Shown one piece after another: positions 7,835-16,717 of a stretch of 64,000 bases of DNA; the first letter of the stretch is position 1, and the number at the start of each line of letters is the position of its first letter. The position numbers and the translations under genes are program-made. A model generated the notes under the pieces. It was not told where the DNA came from. It saw only the letters and a list, made by a program, of their open reading frames with translations, and ran no database searches. The stretch comes from Peptococcaceae bacterium BICA1-7 (lineage in GTDB: Bacteria > Bacillota > Desulfotomaculia > Desulfotomaculales > Desulfocucumaceae). Location of the stretch: assembly GCA_000802095.1 (NCBI GenBank), contig JUEB01000022.1, positions 21,597-85,596 on the forward strand, read 5' to 3'.

Positions 7835-7859
7835 AGCCCCGGCAGTAATTACCGGGGCT
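7835..7859. terminator. Hairpin terminator between convergent genes
   Basis: AGCCCCGG pairs with CCGGGGCT over a 9-base loop; T5 follows shortly on the plus strand and a T4 on the minus strand, so it may serve both the nitroreductase and the DUF378 gene. Confidence 0.7.
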
Positions 7860-7867
7860 CAGGCTTT

Positions 7868-8089
7868 TTAGCGTGTCAGTTCAATTTTCTCTCGGAATAA
7901 GTATGGGATCATATAAAGTCCGCCTAACCCAACCAGGGAGTAGATAATTCTGCTGAAAAGGGTGGAGGGCCTGAATGCAGACGCTCCCGACAGAGCCTGA
8001 ACCAGATCCCATTGGAACAGTCCCACCAGCAGCCAGTTGATCGCCCCTATAATAGTCAGGGCGAGAGCTGTTCTAAACAGCCAAACCAT
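7868..8089 (-). CDS. DUF378 family membrane protein
   Basis: 73 residues from ATG 8089, with AGGAGG 9 bp upstream; a GTG at 8098 abuts that site and is less likely. Two hydrophobic segments are visible: LALTIIGAINWLLVGLFQW and IIYSLVGLGGLYMIPYLF, the first holding the conserved IGAINW of the DUF378 (YuzA-like) family. These are short integral membrane proteins of unknown function in many Firmicutes. It is transcribed leftward into the shared hairpin at 7835. Confidence 0.85.
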   Translation of the reverse strand: MVWLFRTALALTIIGAINWLLVGLFQWDLVQALSGASAFRPSTLFSRIIYSLVGLGGLYMIPYLFREKIELTR

Positions 8090-8231
8090 TTTTTTCACCT
8101 CCTTTTTTAGTAGTTTTTTAAAGGGAATACTATAATAACTTAAGAAAGCATTATTCCCTATTATTGGTTTTTTGGCTGACCAATATACATATTGGCTTTT
8201 CTAGGGAGACGGTGAGCCCCTTGTTTGGAAT

Positions 8232-8256
8232 TAAAAAGCAGCCGATGAGCGGCTGC
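8232..8256 (-). terminator. Leftward terminator for the polA-mutM transcript
   Basis: GCAGCCG-CTCAT-CGGCTGC read on the minus strand, followed by T5. It lies 250 bp beyond the mutM stop codon, so the transcript would run antisense through the small gene at 8293-8493. Confidence 0.7.
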
Positions 8257-8292
8257 CGACTAGTTATTAATAAGATGGGAGAGAATTTTATT

Positions 8293-8493
8293 ATGAATTA
8301 CCATGAGCCCCTGACGGTGCTTGAGATACTTGATATGGATGAGCAGCAACTCCTTCTGACCTGTCTTTTAATGGCCCTGGGCACTGAAAAGACATATGAG
8401 ATTGCCATGCAGGCGGTATCCATGCTGAAGGAGAATAACCGGGAAGATGTGGCCGGGCTGTTGGAAAAGGCTGCCCGAAAAATGACCGCTTAA
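8293..8493 (+). CDS. Small protein of unknown function (66 aa)
   Basis: ATG 8293 has GGGAGAG at a 9-bp distance; the open frame upstream to 8164 crosses the hairpin at 8238-8256 and is not credible. The protein is predicted all-helical and acidic to the middle (LEILDMDEQQLLLTCLLMALGTEKTYEIAMQ split over two helices), ending basic (EKAARKMTA). No family is recognised. It is transcribed toward mutM, ends 12 bp from it, and lies wholly opposite the mutM 3' untranslated region. Confidence 0.55.
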   Translation: MNYHEPLTVLEILDMDEQQLLLTCLLMALGTEKTYEIAMQAVSMLKENNREDVAGLLEKAARKMTA

Positions 8494-8505
8494 AAATTGG
8501 CGGCC

Positions 8506-9330
8506 CTACTTTTGGCATTTGGGGCAGTAGTACGAGCTGCGTCCCCCCAGCCTTATCCGGGCAATGGGCTTTCCACAGTTAAGACAGGGCTTCCCCTCCC
8601 GGTCATAGACCCGTAGGGCCTCCTTGTTCGACCCGGCCTGGCCCATGCCGTCCACATAATCCCTGAAGGTAGTGCCTCTGTTGGCAATACCCTCTTCCAG
8701 AACTTCCCGGATAGCCCGGTAAAGAAGGGCTATTTCCCTGGCAGTAAGGTTAGCTGCTGTTTTTTCCGGGTTTATCCTGGCCCTGTGCAGAGCCTCATCC
8801 GCATATATATTCCCCAGCCCGGCTATAAAGGTCTGGTCCAGCAGGAGGGGCTTTATTTTAATGCGCCTTCTTTTTATCTGTTTTTTAAGATAATCTCTGC
8901 TGAACTCCTCGCTTAAAGGCTCTACTCCCAGATCTTTAAGGCCCGACAGGGTGTCTAGCCGGTCTGTTTCCATAAGGGCCATTGTCCCGAACTGGCGCAT
9001 GTCCGTATAGTGCAGCTCATCACCGTTGCTGAGCCTGAATACAGCATGGGTATGCTTGGCGGGTTCTGTCTGCGGTGGTGAGTATACCAGACGCCCGGTC
9101 ATTCTGAAGTGAATCACCAGAGTATGCTTGTCGCTCAGGTGAAAAAGGAGATATTTCCCCCTTCGGCCCAGCCGTTTTATTGTCTTGCCGGCCAGAGTAT
9201 CGGAAAATAATGTAGGTGAAGGCGTTTTTACAATTTTAGGCATAAAGAGGCGGACTTCTGTAATAACAAGTCCTGTGATCAAGCCTTCAAGACTTTTTTT
9301 AACTGTTTCCACTTCCGGGAGCTCCGGCAT
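8506..9330 (-). CDS. mutM: Formamidopyrimidine-DNA glycosylase
   Basis: 274 residues starting MPELPEVETV, the family's fixed N-terminus: Pro2 becomes the catalytic N-terminal nucleophile and Glu3 assists. The enzyme removes 8-oxoguanine and formamidopyrimidines and nicks the strand. The beta-hairpin lysine is in RRGKYLLF, the helix-two-turn-helix carries LGNIYADEALHRARI, and the C-terminus is the Cys4 zinc finger CLNCGKPI...YYCPKCQK. An in-frame extension to 9516 exists but runs through a dispersed repeat and the end of polA; the ATG at 9330 with AAGGAGAG upstream is the real start. It lies downstream of polA in the common Firmicute polA-mutM order, here separated by a 166-bp spacer filled by an inverted repeat. 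Confidence 0.95.
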   Translation of the reverse strand: MPELPEVETVKKSLEGLITGLVITEVRLFMPKIVKTPSPTLFSDTLAGKTIKRLGRRGKYLLFHLSDKHTLVIHFRMTGRLVYSPPQTEPAKHTHAVFRLSNGDELHYTDMRQFGTMALMETDRLDTLSGLKDLGVEPLSEEFSRDYLKKQIKRRRIKIKPLLLDQTFIAGLGNIYADEALHRARINPEKTAANLTAREIALLYRAIREVLEEGIANRGTTFRDYVDGMGQAGSNKEALRVYDREGKPCLNCGKPIARIRLGGRSSYYCPKCQK

Positions 9331-9363
9331 CAGCGACAACTCTCCTTGCTTAAAGGTAATACC

Positions 9364-9486
9364 TCCGGTCGGGAGACGGTAGACAGAATACAGGAGACAG
9401 AATAATAGCAGCAAAATTGGACCTTTCAGAAATGCCTGAAACCATTCTGACTCCTGACTTCTGAATTCTGTATTCCGACCGCAGTT
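9364..9486. repeat. Inverted pair of dispersed repeats between polA and mutM
   Basis: Left arm 9364-9405 reads GGTCGGGAGAC then CAGAATACAGGAGACAG-like heptads; right arm 9447-9484 is the reverse complement of TGCGGTCGGAATACAGAA and its heptads. The right arm, inverted, matches the copy at 6079-6120 over ~40 bp, differing only in the order of the heptads. Confidence 0.75.
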
Positions 9487-9496
9487 TATTTCAGTA

Positions 9497-12136
9497 TTAG
9501 CATTTTTTAACGTCATACCAGTTGGGGCCTGATTTCATATCCACCTTTAGCGGAACATCCAGCTTTATGGCGTTTTCCATGCAATCCTTAACCAGTGCCC
9601 TGACCTCAAGAACCTCATCCGGAGGAACGTCAAATATAAGCTCGTCATGCACCTGCAGTATCATCAGTGTTTTAAGCCCGCGCTTTTTCAGCTGGTTCCA
9701 TACTCTTACCATGGCCAGCTTTATTATATCAGCCGCGCTGCCCTGGATGGGAGTGTTTATGGCTGTGCGCTCCCCGAAGCCCCGTATGGTTTTATTGGGG
9801 CTGAAGAGGTCTGGAAGGTAGCGGCGGCGGTTCAGTATTGTGGTTACATAGCCCCTGTCCCTGGCCTCGCTTATGGTTCTGTCAATAAAGGACCTGGTGC
9901 CGCTGTACCTTTCAAAATAGTTTTTAATGTACAGGGACGCCTCTTTGCGGGAGACCTTTATGTCCCTGGCCAGCCCAAAGTCGCTTATCCCGTATACTAT
10001 TCCGAAATTTACAGCCTTTGCCCGCCCCCTCATGTCGGAGGTTACCTCCTTGAGTGATACCCCGAAGACCTCTGAGGCCGTTCTTGTGTGTATATCCTGC
10101 TCTTCCCTGAAGGCCTCCAGCAGTACAGGGTCCCCGGCCATGTGGGCCAGTATGCGCAACTCGATCTGGGAGTAGTCGGCGGTCAGTATGATGTTGTTTT
10201 CTTTCCTGGCCCGGAACACCTTTCTTATTTTCCTGCCCTCTTCCAGCCTGATGGGTATGTTCTGAAGATTGGGCTCGGCGCTGGAAAGCCTTCCGGTGGC
10301 CGTGACATTCTGGTGGAAGGTTGTGTGTACAAGGCCGGTTGACGGCTTAATAAGGGGTATCAGCCCGTCTATGTAGGTGGACTTCAACTTTACCAGCTGC
10401 CGCCGCATTATTATGTAATTAACGATATCATGGGCCCCTGCCAGTTCCTCAAGCACTTCCGCATCAGTAGAGTAACCGGTCTTTGTTTTCTTTATTACCG
10501 GCAGCTGCAGTTTTTCGAAAAGTATATGTCCCAGCTGGCGGGTTGAATTTATATTGAATTTTTCCCCGGCCAGGCCGTATATAAGCCCGTCCAGCTCCTC
10601 TATGCGGCCACCCAGGTCCGCCGACATCTCTTCAAGAATAGGAGAGTCCACCTTCACTCCCGCCATTTCCATATCCGCCAGTATTTCCACCAGGGGTAGC
10701 TCCACCTCATAGTACAGCCTTTCCATCTGGGCTTCTCTAAGCTGATCCTCCAGCAGTCCGGCCAGCCTTGCCGCGGCATCTGCACGGGCGCAGAGAGAGA
10801 CCTCCCCCCAGGGGGGAAGCACCACATCCAGGTGCTTAAGGGCCAATTCGTGCAAATCCCTGACGGCGGTGCCGGGGTTAATCAGGTAAGCGGCTATCTG
10901 CACGTCAAAGGATACCCCGGAAAGCCTGGCCCCGTGCCTGGACATAAGCCACATGTCAGACTTGGCGTCAAAACATATTTTACCCAGCCCCGGGTTTTCG
11001 GCCAGTTGTATTATAAAGTCCAGTGCCTCCCGGGAAGCTGCCGGAATGTAATAATTTTTTCCTCCGGGTATGCTTAAGGCTGCGGCTGTAAGGCCTTCGC
11101 CGGGGTCTCCGGAAAGGGCCAGCCCCACCCGGGAGCCCTCGACATCCTCCAGAAGAGCTTCGAAATCTTTAGGACTTGCTGCCTCGACATACTCAATTCT
11201 GTATGTATTAAGCCCGGCAGGAGTTTCCTCGCCTGAAGCCTCTCTTTTCCCAGGATCGGTAGCCTGGTTCATTTGCCTGGTGATGCTTTTTATGAGGCTG
11301 CGGAATTCCAGCCTGCTGAACAGGGGTAGCAGTGTGTTGTAGTCAGGCCCTTCCCAGCGGCACTTTTCCGGCCCTATTTCCAGTGTAATATTCCTTACAA
11401 TGGTGCCGATCCTTTTAGAAAGCCTGGCCTGGTCGGCAAACTGGCTTAGCTTCGCCGCCAGCCTGGGCCCGGCCCCGGAGGAGTTGTCCAGCAGGTTTTC
11501 CAGGCTGTTATATTCCTTGATAAGCTTTATGCCGGTTTTTTCACCTATCCCGGGAACTCCCGGAATGTTATCAGAGGTGTCTCCGGCCAGACCCTTTAAG
11601 TCCAGCAGCTGTCCGGGACTCAGCCCGTACCTTTCCCACACCCTGCCCTCATCATATTCCTCAAGCTCACTGATCCCCTTTTTGGTAAGGAGAACGGTGG
11701 TCAAAGGAGAAACCAGCTGGAGAGCGTCCCTGTCCCCGGTAACTATTAAATTCTGGATGCCTTCTTTTTCGGCCAGGGTGGTCAGGGTGCCGATCAGGTC
11801 ATCGGCCTCGTAGCCTTCCATTTCCAATACCCTAATATCCATGGCTGCCAGCACCTCTTTAAGAAGGGGGAACTGGGGCCTCAATTCATCCGGAGTGGCC
11901 TTGCGGGTGCCCTTGTAGGTTTCCAGCTGGCTATGCCTGAAGGTGACTCTGCCCTTGTCGAAGCAAACGGCAACCATGCGAGGCTTTTTTTCGGACAGTA
12001 TCCTCAAAAGCATGGTGGTAAAGCCGTATACCGCATTGGTAAAGGCCCCCTCACTGGTGGTAAGCAGTGGGATGGCGTGAAAAGCCCTGTGGGTCAGGCT
12101 GTTTCCGTCAATAATCATAAAAATTTCCGGTGCCAA
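9497..12136 (-). CDS. polA: DNA polymerase I
   Basis: 879 residues. The 5'-3' exonuclease spans ~1-290 (IIDGNSLTHRAF, EGYEADDLIGT, TGDRDALQLV, GDTSDNIPGVPGIGEKT). Polymerase motifs are intact: motif A DYSQIELRILAH (D654), motif B RGRAKAVNFGIVYG (~703-716), motif C QVHDELIFDVP. The central domain (~310-480) has lost the metal-binding residues of the 3'-5' exonuclease: the strand that carries DTET in E. coli reads VGLALSG at 337-343. So, as in Bacillus and Thermus enzymes, proofreading is probably absent. The TTG at 12136 with AGAGGTG upstream is taken as start; ATG 12118 is the alternative but lacks a site. Divergent from the S41 protease gene. Confidence 0.96.
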   Translation of the reverse strand: MAPEIFMIIDGNSLTHRAFHAIPLLTTSEGAFTNAVYGFTTMLLRILSEKKPRMVAVCFDKGRVTFRHSQLETYKGTRKATPDELRPQFPLLKEVLAAMDIRVLEMEGYEADDLIGTLTTLAEKEGIQNLIVTGDRDALQLVSPLTTVLLTKKGISELEEYDEGRVWERYGLSPGQLLDLKGLAGDTSDNIPGVPGIGEKTGIKLIKEYNSLENLLDNSSGAGPRLAAKLSQFADQARLSKRIGTIVRNITLEIGPEKCRWEGPDYNTLLPLFSRLEFRSLIKSITRQMNQATDPGKREASGEETPAGLNTYRIEYVEAASPKDFEALLEDVEGSRVGLALSGDPGEGLTAAALSIPGGKNYYIPAASREALDFIIQLAENPGLGKICFDAKSDMWLMSRHGARLSGVSFDVQIAAYLINPGTAVRDLHELALKHLDVVLPPWGEVSLCARADAAARLAGLLEDQLREAQMERLYYEVELPLVEILADMEMAGVKVDSPILEEMSADLGGRIEELDGLIYGLAGEKFNINSTRQLGHILFEKLQLPVIKKTKTGYSTDAEVLEELAGAHDIVNYIIMRRQLVKLKSTYIDGLIPLIKPSTGLVHTTFHQNVTATGRLSSAEPNLQNIPIRLEEGRKIRKVFRARKENNIILTADYSQIELRILAHMAGDPVLLEAFREEQDIHTRTASEVFGVSLKEVTSDMRGRAKAVNFGIVYGISDFGLARDIKVSRKEASLYIKNYFERYSGTRSFIDRTISEARDRGYVTTILNRRRYLPDLFSPNKTIRGFGERTAINTPIQGSAADIIKLAMVRVWNQLKKRGLKTLMILQVHDELIFDVPPDEVLEVRALVKDCMENAIKLDVPLKVDMKSGPNWYDVKKC

Positions 12137-12279
12137 GTCTATACACCTCTTTACTTCTTAATAGCTATTATTTTCACCGCTATGGCATTAAATACCTCCT
12201 GCTTCCGGCCTTAAGGCGCAGGCAGGAAAATAGAGAGCGGGGGCGAATCAAGATATAAGTATTAATGGGAGTTGATTAT

Positions 12280-13746
12280 TTGTCCAGAAAAATATTTGTA
12301 GCACTGCTTATTATTTTGTTTTCCCTGGCCGGAAACGGGTGGGCCCTGGCAGCTGATTCAGATCAGAGCCGTAAGACAGTTGATGAGGTTTATGAATATA
12401 TTCTTAAGTACCACAAAGATAATCCAGAGGTTCAGCAACTGGTGGAGGGCGCCATCTGGGGTATGATAGACACCCTGGAGGACCCCTATACCGTTTATCT
12501 TGCCGCGGATGAGGTAGACCAGTTTGTCGACTCCATAAATGGCAACTACCAGGGTGTGGGCATATACCTGGAGGCCCAGTCCGACTATCCCAGGGTGCTG
12601 GAGGTTTTCCCATATTCGCCGGCCAGTGAGGGGGGAGTACTGCCCGGCGATATCATAACAGGAGTGAATGGGAAAAACATAAAGGGGCTGCCTTTAAATG
12701 AAATAGTGGATTCCATTAAGGGTAAAGAGGGAACCCTGGTGGATCTTGCCATGGAAAGGGACGGCAAGGAGATTGTTCTTACGCTGAAAAGGACAGCAGT
12801 AACCGTTTCCTCAATAGATTCCAGGGTAATAGGGAAAAACACCGGATATATAGCTGTAAAGACTTTCGGGGAAAAAACCGCTGAAGAATTTAAAGAGGCT
12901 CTGGACGGACTGGCCGGGCAAAACATTACCGGGCTGGTGGTGGACTTAAGGGATAACCCGGGAGGGTACCTGGACTCGGCCGCCAAAATGGCCGAGCTGT
13001 TTTTAAAGCCTGGTGATTTGATAGTCAGAACGATATACAATGACGGAACCGGCGAAGACTATGTGAGTGAAAATAGTGACGAAAAGATTAAATTTCCGGT
13101 GGTAGTACTGGTTAACTCTTTCAGCGCCAGCGCCTCGGAAGTTTTTGCCGGCGCTCTTTTGGATCACGGCGTGGCTACTCTGGTGGGGGATAACACCTAT
13201 GGCAAGGGAGTTGTGCAGAAAGTGATTCCCCTGGAGAAAGGGGGCGCCCTGAAGCTGACCATGGCCGAGTATACCACCCCCAGCGGCAGGCACCTCAACG
13301 AAATTGGTATTAAGCCCGACTATACTGTTATCACCGGGGAACTGCAGCTTCCCTTTGCCATGCTTGTTTTACAGCCCGGGCAGCACAGGGTGGTGAGTAT
13401 TTCCCCCGGAAGCAGGGAGGCTTTTGTTGATGGGGAGAAAATACCGCTAAAGGATGAGGCCTTTGTCAGGGAGGGCGCTTTGTACCTTCCACTGCGCTTC
13501 ATTTTTGAGGCACTGGGCTGTGAAGTACACTGGGACGCTGCGTCAGAGAGCATTGCCGTCAAAAAAGAGGGAAAAGAAATTTTGATTTCCGCAGGGGGAC
13601 AGACACTTTTAAACGGAAATAGAATAGAGTCCGGTATGAGCATGCTGGTTCAAAACGACGTCTCCTACGTGCCGGAAGAAATGTTGCGGGCACTGGGCTT
13701 TTCCTGCTCCTTTGACGGCCAGAAGGCTGTTGTGGAGGTTAAATAA
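12280..13746 (+). CDS. Secreted S41-family (CtpA-like) carboxyl-terminal protease
   Basis: TTG 12280 is preferred because GGGAG lies 8 bp before it; ATG 12265 is in frame but has no ribosome site. Numbered from the ATG: signal peptide KIFVALLIILFSLAGNGWALA (split here at ~9-29), PDZ domain ~95-180 (GVGIYLEA, LPGDIITGVNG), then the protease core with GYIAVKTF, VVDLRDNPGGY and the Ser-Lys dyad in SASASE (287-292) and K314 of TYGKGVVQ. After ~375 comes a copper-amine-oxidase-N-like repeat (VDGEKIPLKDEAF, LYLPLRFIFEALG, VPEEMLRALGF), a stalk domain common on Firmicute exported proteins. The fusion suggests it is held at the cell wall and trims exported substrates. PdaB/CtpB-type sporulation signalling is possible but not shown. 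Confidence 0.9.
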   Translation: MSRKIFVALLIILFSLAGNGWALAADSDQSRKTVDEVYEYILKYHKDNPEVQQLVEGAIWGMIDTLEDPYTVYLAADEVDQFVDSINGNYQGVGIYLEAQSDYPRVLEVFPYSPASEGGVLPGDIITGVNGKNIKGLPLNEIVDSIKGKEGTLVDLAMERDGKEIVLTLKRTAVTVSSIDSRVIGKNTGYIAVKTFGEKTAEEFKEALDGLAGQNITGLVVDLRDNPGGYLDSAAKMAELFLKPGDLIVRTIYNDGTGEDYVSENSDEKIKFPVVVLVNSFSASASEVFAGALLDHGVATLVGDNTYGKGVVQKVIPLEKGGALKLTMAEYTTPSGRHLNEIGIKPDYTVITGELQLPFAMLVLQPGQHRVVSISPGSREAFVDGEKIPLKDEAFVREGALYLPLRFIFEALGCEVHWDAASESIAVKKEGKEILISAGGQTLLNGNRIESGMSMLVQNDVSYVPEEMLRALGFSCSFDGQKAVVEVK

Positions 13747-13819
13747 ATAGCCCAAGCCCGGGCCTGTTAAATTATAACCTGAGTTACTTTGCGCTATTTT
13801 GCCAGGGAGGTGATGGGGG

Positions 13820-15313
13820 ATGGCAGACAAAATGGATAGTCTATTCCCCTCCCGAAAGGGGAGTAAAAAGGGCGGCCTGGCCGGTATTATATCTCTGGAC
13901 CAGTATCGCTGGAGAAAAGTGGGGCAGGTACTGCGCCGCAAACTGGGTGATTTTGCAGGCGACCCGGTTTTCTCGAAGGAAATATCCAGAGCCCAGCAGA
14001 TGTATCTTGATGGTGTTGATCCTGATATAGTGGATGAAAATGAAGATATGATCATGGAGAGATGTTTTGAGTGGTTTATATTTGATTATGTGGTTGACGG
14101 TGGGGTCACACCCATAGAGATTTATGCCGCTCAGAACACCCTATCGGGTATGGAGAAAAAACTACTTGACGACTGGACCGGCTCAAGACTGTCGGTTTTC
14201 GAGGTTAAGGAAGTTGACCCGGGCAGTGGCCTTAGCATAGAGGACGTATTGTTAAGCCGCCAGGTTATGGTCAATAATTTCGATGTGGCCGGGAATATTG
14301 AAAAGGGATCAATAGTATACATGCGGATTTTAAGAGTGGGAGACGAGTACGAGTTTTCTACCGGAGGATTTGGTCTTCCACCGGCCTGTGCTGAGCCCCT
14401 TCTGGAAAGGATAAGGGTGGATGCCGGGAAATACGCTTCCAGGAGGGGGACCGGTCGATTCTTTCTGGAAAAATATTTAAGAGAGCGGGCCCATTTAATT
14501 AACTCCTGGGTGCTGGATCTTGCTCACAGATCATACAGTACAGGATTTGACCATGATGAAGAAGTATTATCAGACGGTTTTTCAGATTTAAGGGATAAGA
14601 TGTCCCGGAAAATAGCGCAGCAGATTACCGACGCATTTCTTGATGATTATTATGAAAGGTGGATCAACCAGCCCCAGCAGGCTCTTGACGGGAATACCCC
14701 CAAAGAGTCAGTAAGGACTGTTCATGGCCGGGCCAAGCTGGAAGAACTCCTCAAAGAGCTTGAAAAGATGGAGAAAAAAAGGGCCAGAAAAGGGGAGCCC
14801 CACTACGATATAGAAAAGGTGAGGTCCCGGCTGGGCCTGTTGAACAGAGAGAGCGCCACCACGTCTGATCCGGACAGGGTGCAGGTAAAGGGCGGCCAGG
14901 GTATAGTGGAGGACTTTAGCTGGCCTGACCGTAAGTGTGCAAGGATTGCCCTGCTGCTTAATGACAGGCTGAAGATAAAAGAATATGCCGTTGAGAGAGT
15001 GAACGGGGCTATAAAGCTGTGGTTCGATTACTGCGTTAAGGTTAAGCCCATTATACGAAAGGAACATCTCTGGGTGGCTGCGGTGGAGTATGCCATGGCC
15101 AGGATAGAGTGTGACCATGCCGTCAGCCAGAGGAAGCTGGCAGAAGAGTTTTCCATAAACTCCTCCAGCCTTTCGGAGAAATTTCGCCTGCTGTGCAGCT
15201 CACTTAATCTGACAGTTTTTGACAGCAGGTATTTCTCGGGTAAAACAGCCATTGATGGGCTTGAGCTTTACGACCCTGTCCTGGCTGGTATTTTCTATGA
15301 TCTTAAGCTATAA
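13820..15313 (+). CDS. Unrecognised 497-aa protein with MbcA/ParS-like and HTH-like segments
   Basis: I cannot assign a family to the whole chain. The first ~190 residues are mixed alpha/beta with an acidic FEWFIFDY segment. Around residues 275-300, ERWINQPQQALDGNTP and the following GRAKLEELLKELE match the W-(x)-P-aLdGkTP pattern seen in MbcA/ParS (DUF2384) toxin-antitoxin domains and SEC-C-associated proteins. A basic coiled-coil region follows, then a helical C-terminus with VSQRKLAEEFSINSSSLSEKFR, a likely helix-turn-helix of the kind found in cyclin/TFIIB-like helical domains. It may therefore be a DNA- or protein-binding scaffold. RBS GGGAGG precedes the ATG. It is followed 32 bp later by dedA, with no terminator between. 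Confidence 0.6.
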   Translation: MADKMDSLFPSRKGSKKGGLAGIISLDQYRWRKVGQVLRRKLGDFAGDPVFSKEISRAQQMYLDGVDPDIVDENEDMIMERCFEWFIFDYVVDGGVTPIEIYAAQNTLSGMEKKLLDDWTGSRLSVFEVKEVDPGSGLSIEDVLLSRQVMVNNFDVAGNIEKGSIVYMRILRVGDEYEFSTGGFGLPPACAEPLLERIRVDAGKYASRRGTGRFFLEKYLRERAHLINSWVLDLAHRSYSTGFDHDEEVLSDGFSDLRDKMSRKIAQQITDAFLDDYYERWINQPQQALDGNTPKESVRTVHGRAKLEELLKELEKMEKKRARKGEPHYDIEKVRSRLGLLNRESATTSDPDRVQVKGGQGIVEDFSWPDRKCARIALLLNDRLKIKEYAVERVNGAIKLWFDYCVKVKPIIRKEHLWVAAVEYAMARIECDHAVSQRKLAEEFSINSSSLSEKFRLLCSSLNLTVFDSRYFSGKTAIDGLELYDPVLAGIFYDLKL

Positions 15314-15345
15314 GTGCCAGCTTCATCTTTTAAGGAGGTTACCAG

Positions 15346-15966
15346 TTGGAGTATATTTTTGCGCTGTTGGAGCCGCTATTTACAGTGGTTACAGAAAAGA
15401 TTGCAGCCCTGGGTTATTGGGGAGTTGGTTTGGGAATGGCCATCGAGAGCGCCAATATACCCCTTCCCAGTGAGATTATAATGCCCTTCGGAGGCTATCT
15501 GGTTTACACCGGGCAGCTGAATTTTTTCTGGACGGGCATGGCCGGAGCCATAGGAGGGACGGTTGGGTCAGTGCTTTCCTACTGGCTGGGCCTGTGGGGG
15601 GGAAGGCCTTTTCTGCTAAAGTATGGCAGGTACGTGGGTATAAACCACAAGAGACTGGCCATGGCCGATAGCTGGTTTTACAGGTACGGGGAGGCCACTG
15701 TTTTTTTCACCAGGCTTATGCCTATAATCAGGACATTTATTTCCCTCCCTGCAGGGATATCCGGTATGAATTTTCCCCGCTTTGTCATATACACCTTTCT
15801 GGGATCGATTCCGTGGTGCTTCTTTCTTACTTACCTTGGCCTCAAGCTGGGAGAGCACTGGGAAGACCTGAAGGTGTGGTTTCATAGAATGGACCTTCTG
15901 GTGGCCGCGCTTATTATCGTGGGAGCGCTGTATTTGCTTTACAGGAGTAAAAAAAGAAAGTATTAG
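15346..15966 (+). CDS. DedA family membrane protein
   Basis: 206 residues starting at TTG 15346 behind AAGGAGG. The DedA signature is clear: an early re-entrant helix with GMAIESANIPLPSEIIMPFGG, the middle GGTVGSVLSYWLGLWGG, and the ATVFFTRLMPIIRTFISLPAGI segment with the conserved basic residues, then a final membrane helix. Members are now seen as lipid (undecaprenyl phosphate or phosphatidylethanolamine) scramblase/flippases needed for membrane homeostasis. It converges on a second member of the same superfamily (16034-16717) with one shared terminator between them. Confidence 0.93.
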   Translation: MEYIFALLEPLFTVVTEKIAALGYWGVGLGMAIESANIPLPSEIIMPFGGYLVYTGQLNFFWTGMAGAIGGTVGSVLSYWLGLWGGRPFLLKYGRYVGINHKRLAMADSWFYRYGEATVFFTRLMPIIRTFISLPAGISGMNFPRFVIYTFLGSIPWCFFLTYLGLKLGEHWEDLKVWFHRMDLLVAALIIVGALYLLYRSKKRKY

Positions 15967-15986
15967 CCTATCATTTAAAAAAGGTT

Positions 15987-16035
15987 AAAAAAGGGGACAG
16001 GCTACTTTTAGCAAAAGTAGCCTGTCCCCTTTTTT
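15987..16035. terminator. Large perfect palindrome acting as shared terminator
   Basis: 23-bp arms around a 3-base loop (16010-16012), beginning A6-GGGGACAGGC and ending GCCTGTCCCC-T6. A and T runs flank it on both sides, so it would terminate both converging genes; its right end reaches into the last codon of the TVP38-like gene. Same family as the palindrome at 39356. Confidence 0.9.
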
Positions 16036-16717
16036 ATTTGTGCGTGTTACCGTTAAACGATGCGGCTTTTTTTGAGTGCAGTGAGAAAATCAGCAGGCTT
16101 AAGACAATTATCAACACCGTAACTCTGGTCATAAGCCCCTCAGCCCTCTCCAGGCTGTGTCCTAAAGCGGTGTAAATTACTATTTCAGGAAGCTTTCCAA
16201 ATACACTGGCCACAAAAAACCCCTTAAAGCTCACCTTGCTTAAACCGGCGGCGTAACTGATAATGCTGGAGGGCAGTATGGGGACCAGCCGGGCCAGAAA
16301 TACCACCCTGGCCCCGGAGGTTTTGCTCATCTCCTCCACCCTGGGCATGTATTTGGCCAGACGTCTGGAAAAAAAGTCCCGGGCCAAGAACCGGGCTGTG
16401 AAAAAGGCCCCCGTTGAGCCCAGCAGCGCTCCCACCATGGTTATGACTATTCCCCAGGCAATACCGAAAATATATCCGTTAGCTCCGGCCACTATAAACA
16501 GCGGCACTGGGGTGGCAATGGTCTGGATGATCATCACCGCAATGCTTATAATAACTGCCCAGGCGCCAAAGGACAGAAGCCATTCGGCGATATCCTGGCT
16601 GTTCTTAAAAAGACCCACCTTTAGTATGTTTTCCGGACTAATATGGTCGATGATTACAGCTCCGACAGCCATAGTAACGAAAGCGGCGGAGATTATAAAT
16701 AATAGCCTTTTAGTCAT
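16034..16717 (-). CDS. TVP38/TMEM64 family membrane protein
   Basis: 227 residues, multi-pass. The DedA/TVP38 (SNARE-associated, VTT) domain is seen in FIVAGANGYIFGIAWGIV, the ALLGSTGAFFTARFLARDF loop and VFLARLVPILPSSIISYAAGL, which matches the family's F-x-R-x-x-P-x-x-P motif. The N-terminus is a single membrane anchor (LLFIISAAFVTMAVGAVII). Likely a membrane phospholipid scramblase-like protein. The gene faces dedA tail to tail and shares its palindromic terminator, so two paralogous superfamily members are adjacent. Confidence 0.9.
   Translation of the reverse strand: MTKRLLFIISAAFVTMAVGAVIIDHISPENILKVGLFKNSQDIAEWLLSFGAWAVIISIAVMIIQTIATPVPLFIVAGANGYIFGIAWGIVITMVGALLGSTGAFFTARFLARDFFSRRLAKYMPRVEEMSKTSGARVVFLARLVPILPSSIISYAAGLSKVSFKGFFVASVFGKLPEIVIYTALGHSLERAEGLMTRVTVLIIVLSLLIFSLHSKKAASFNGNTHK

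Noticed and set aside
9331..9516. N-terminal extension of MutM with a hydrophobic stretch
   Set aside because: The residues come from translating the inverted repeat and the polA end; MutM must begin MPELPE for its N-terminal Pro to act.
15346..16717. DedA and TVP38-like genes as a recent duplication
   Set aside because: They share a superfamily fold but little direct identity by eye and face opposite ways; adjacency is more likely old or chance.
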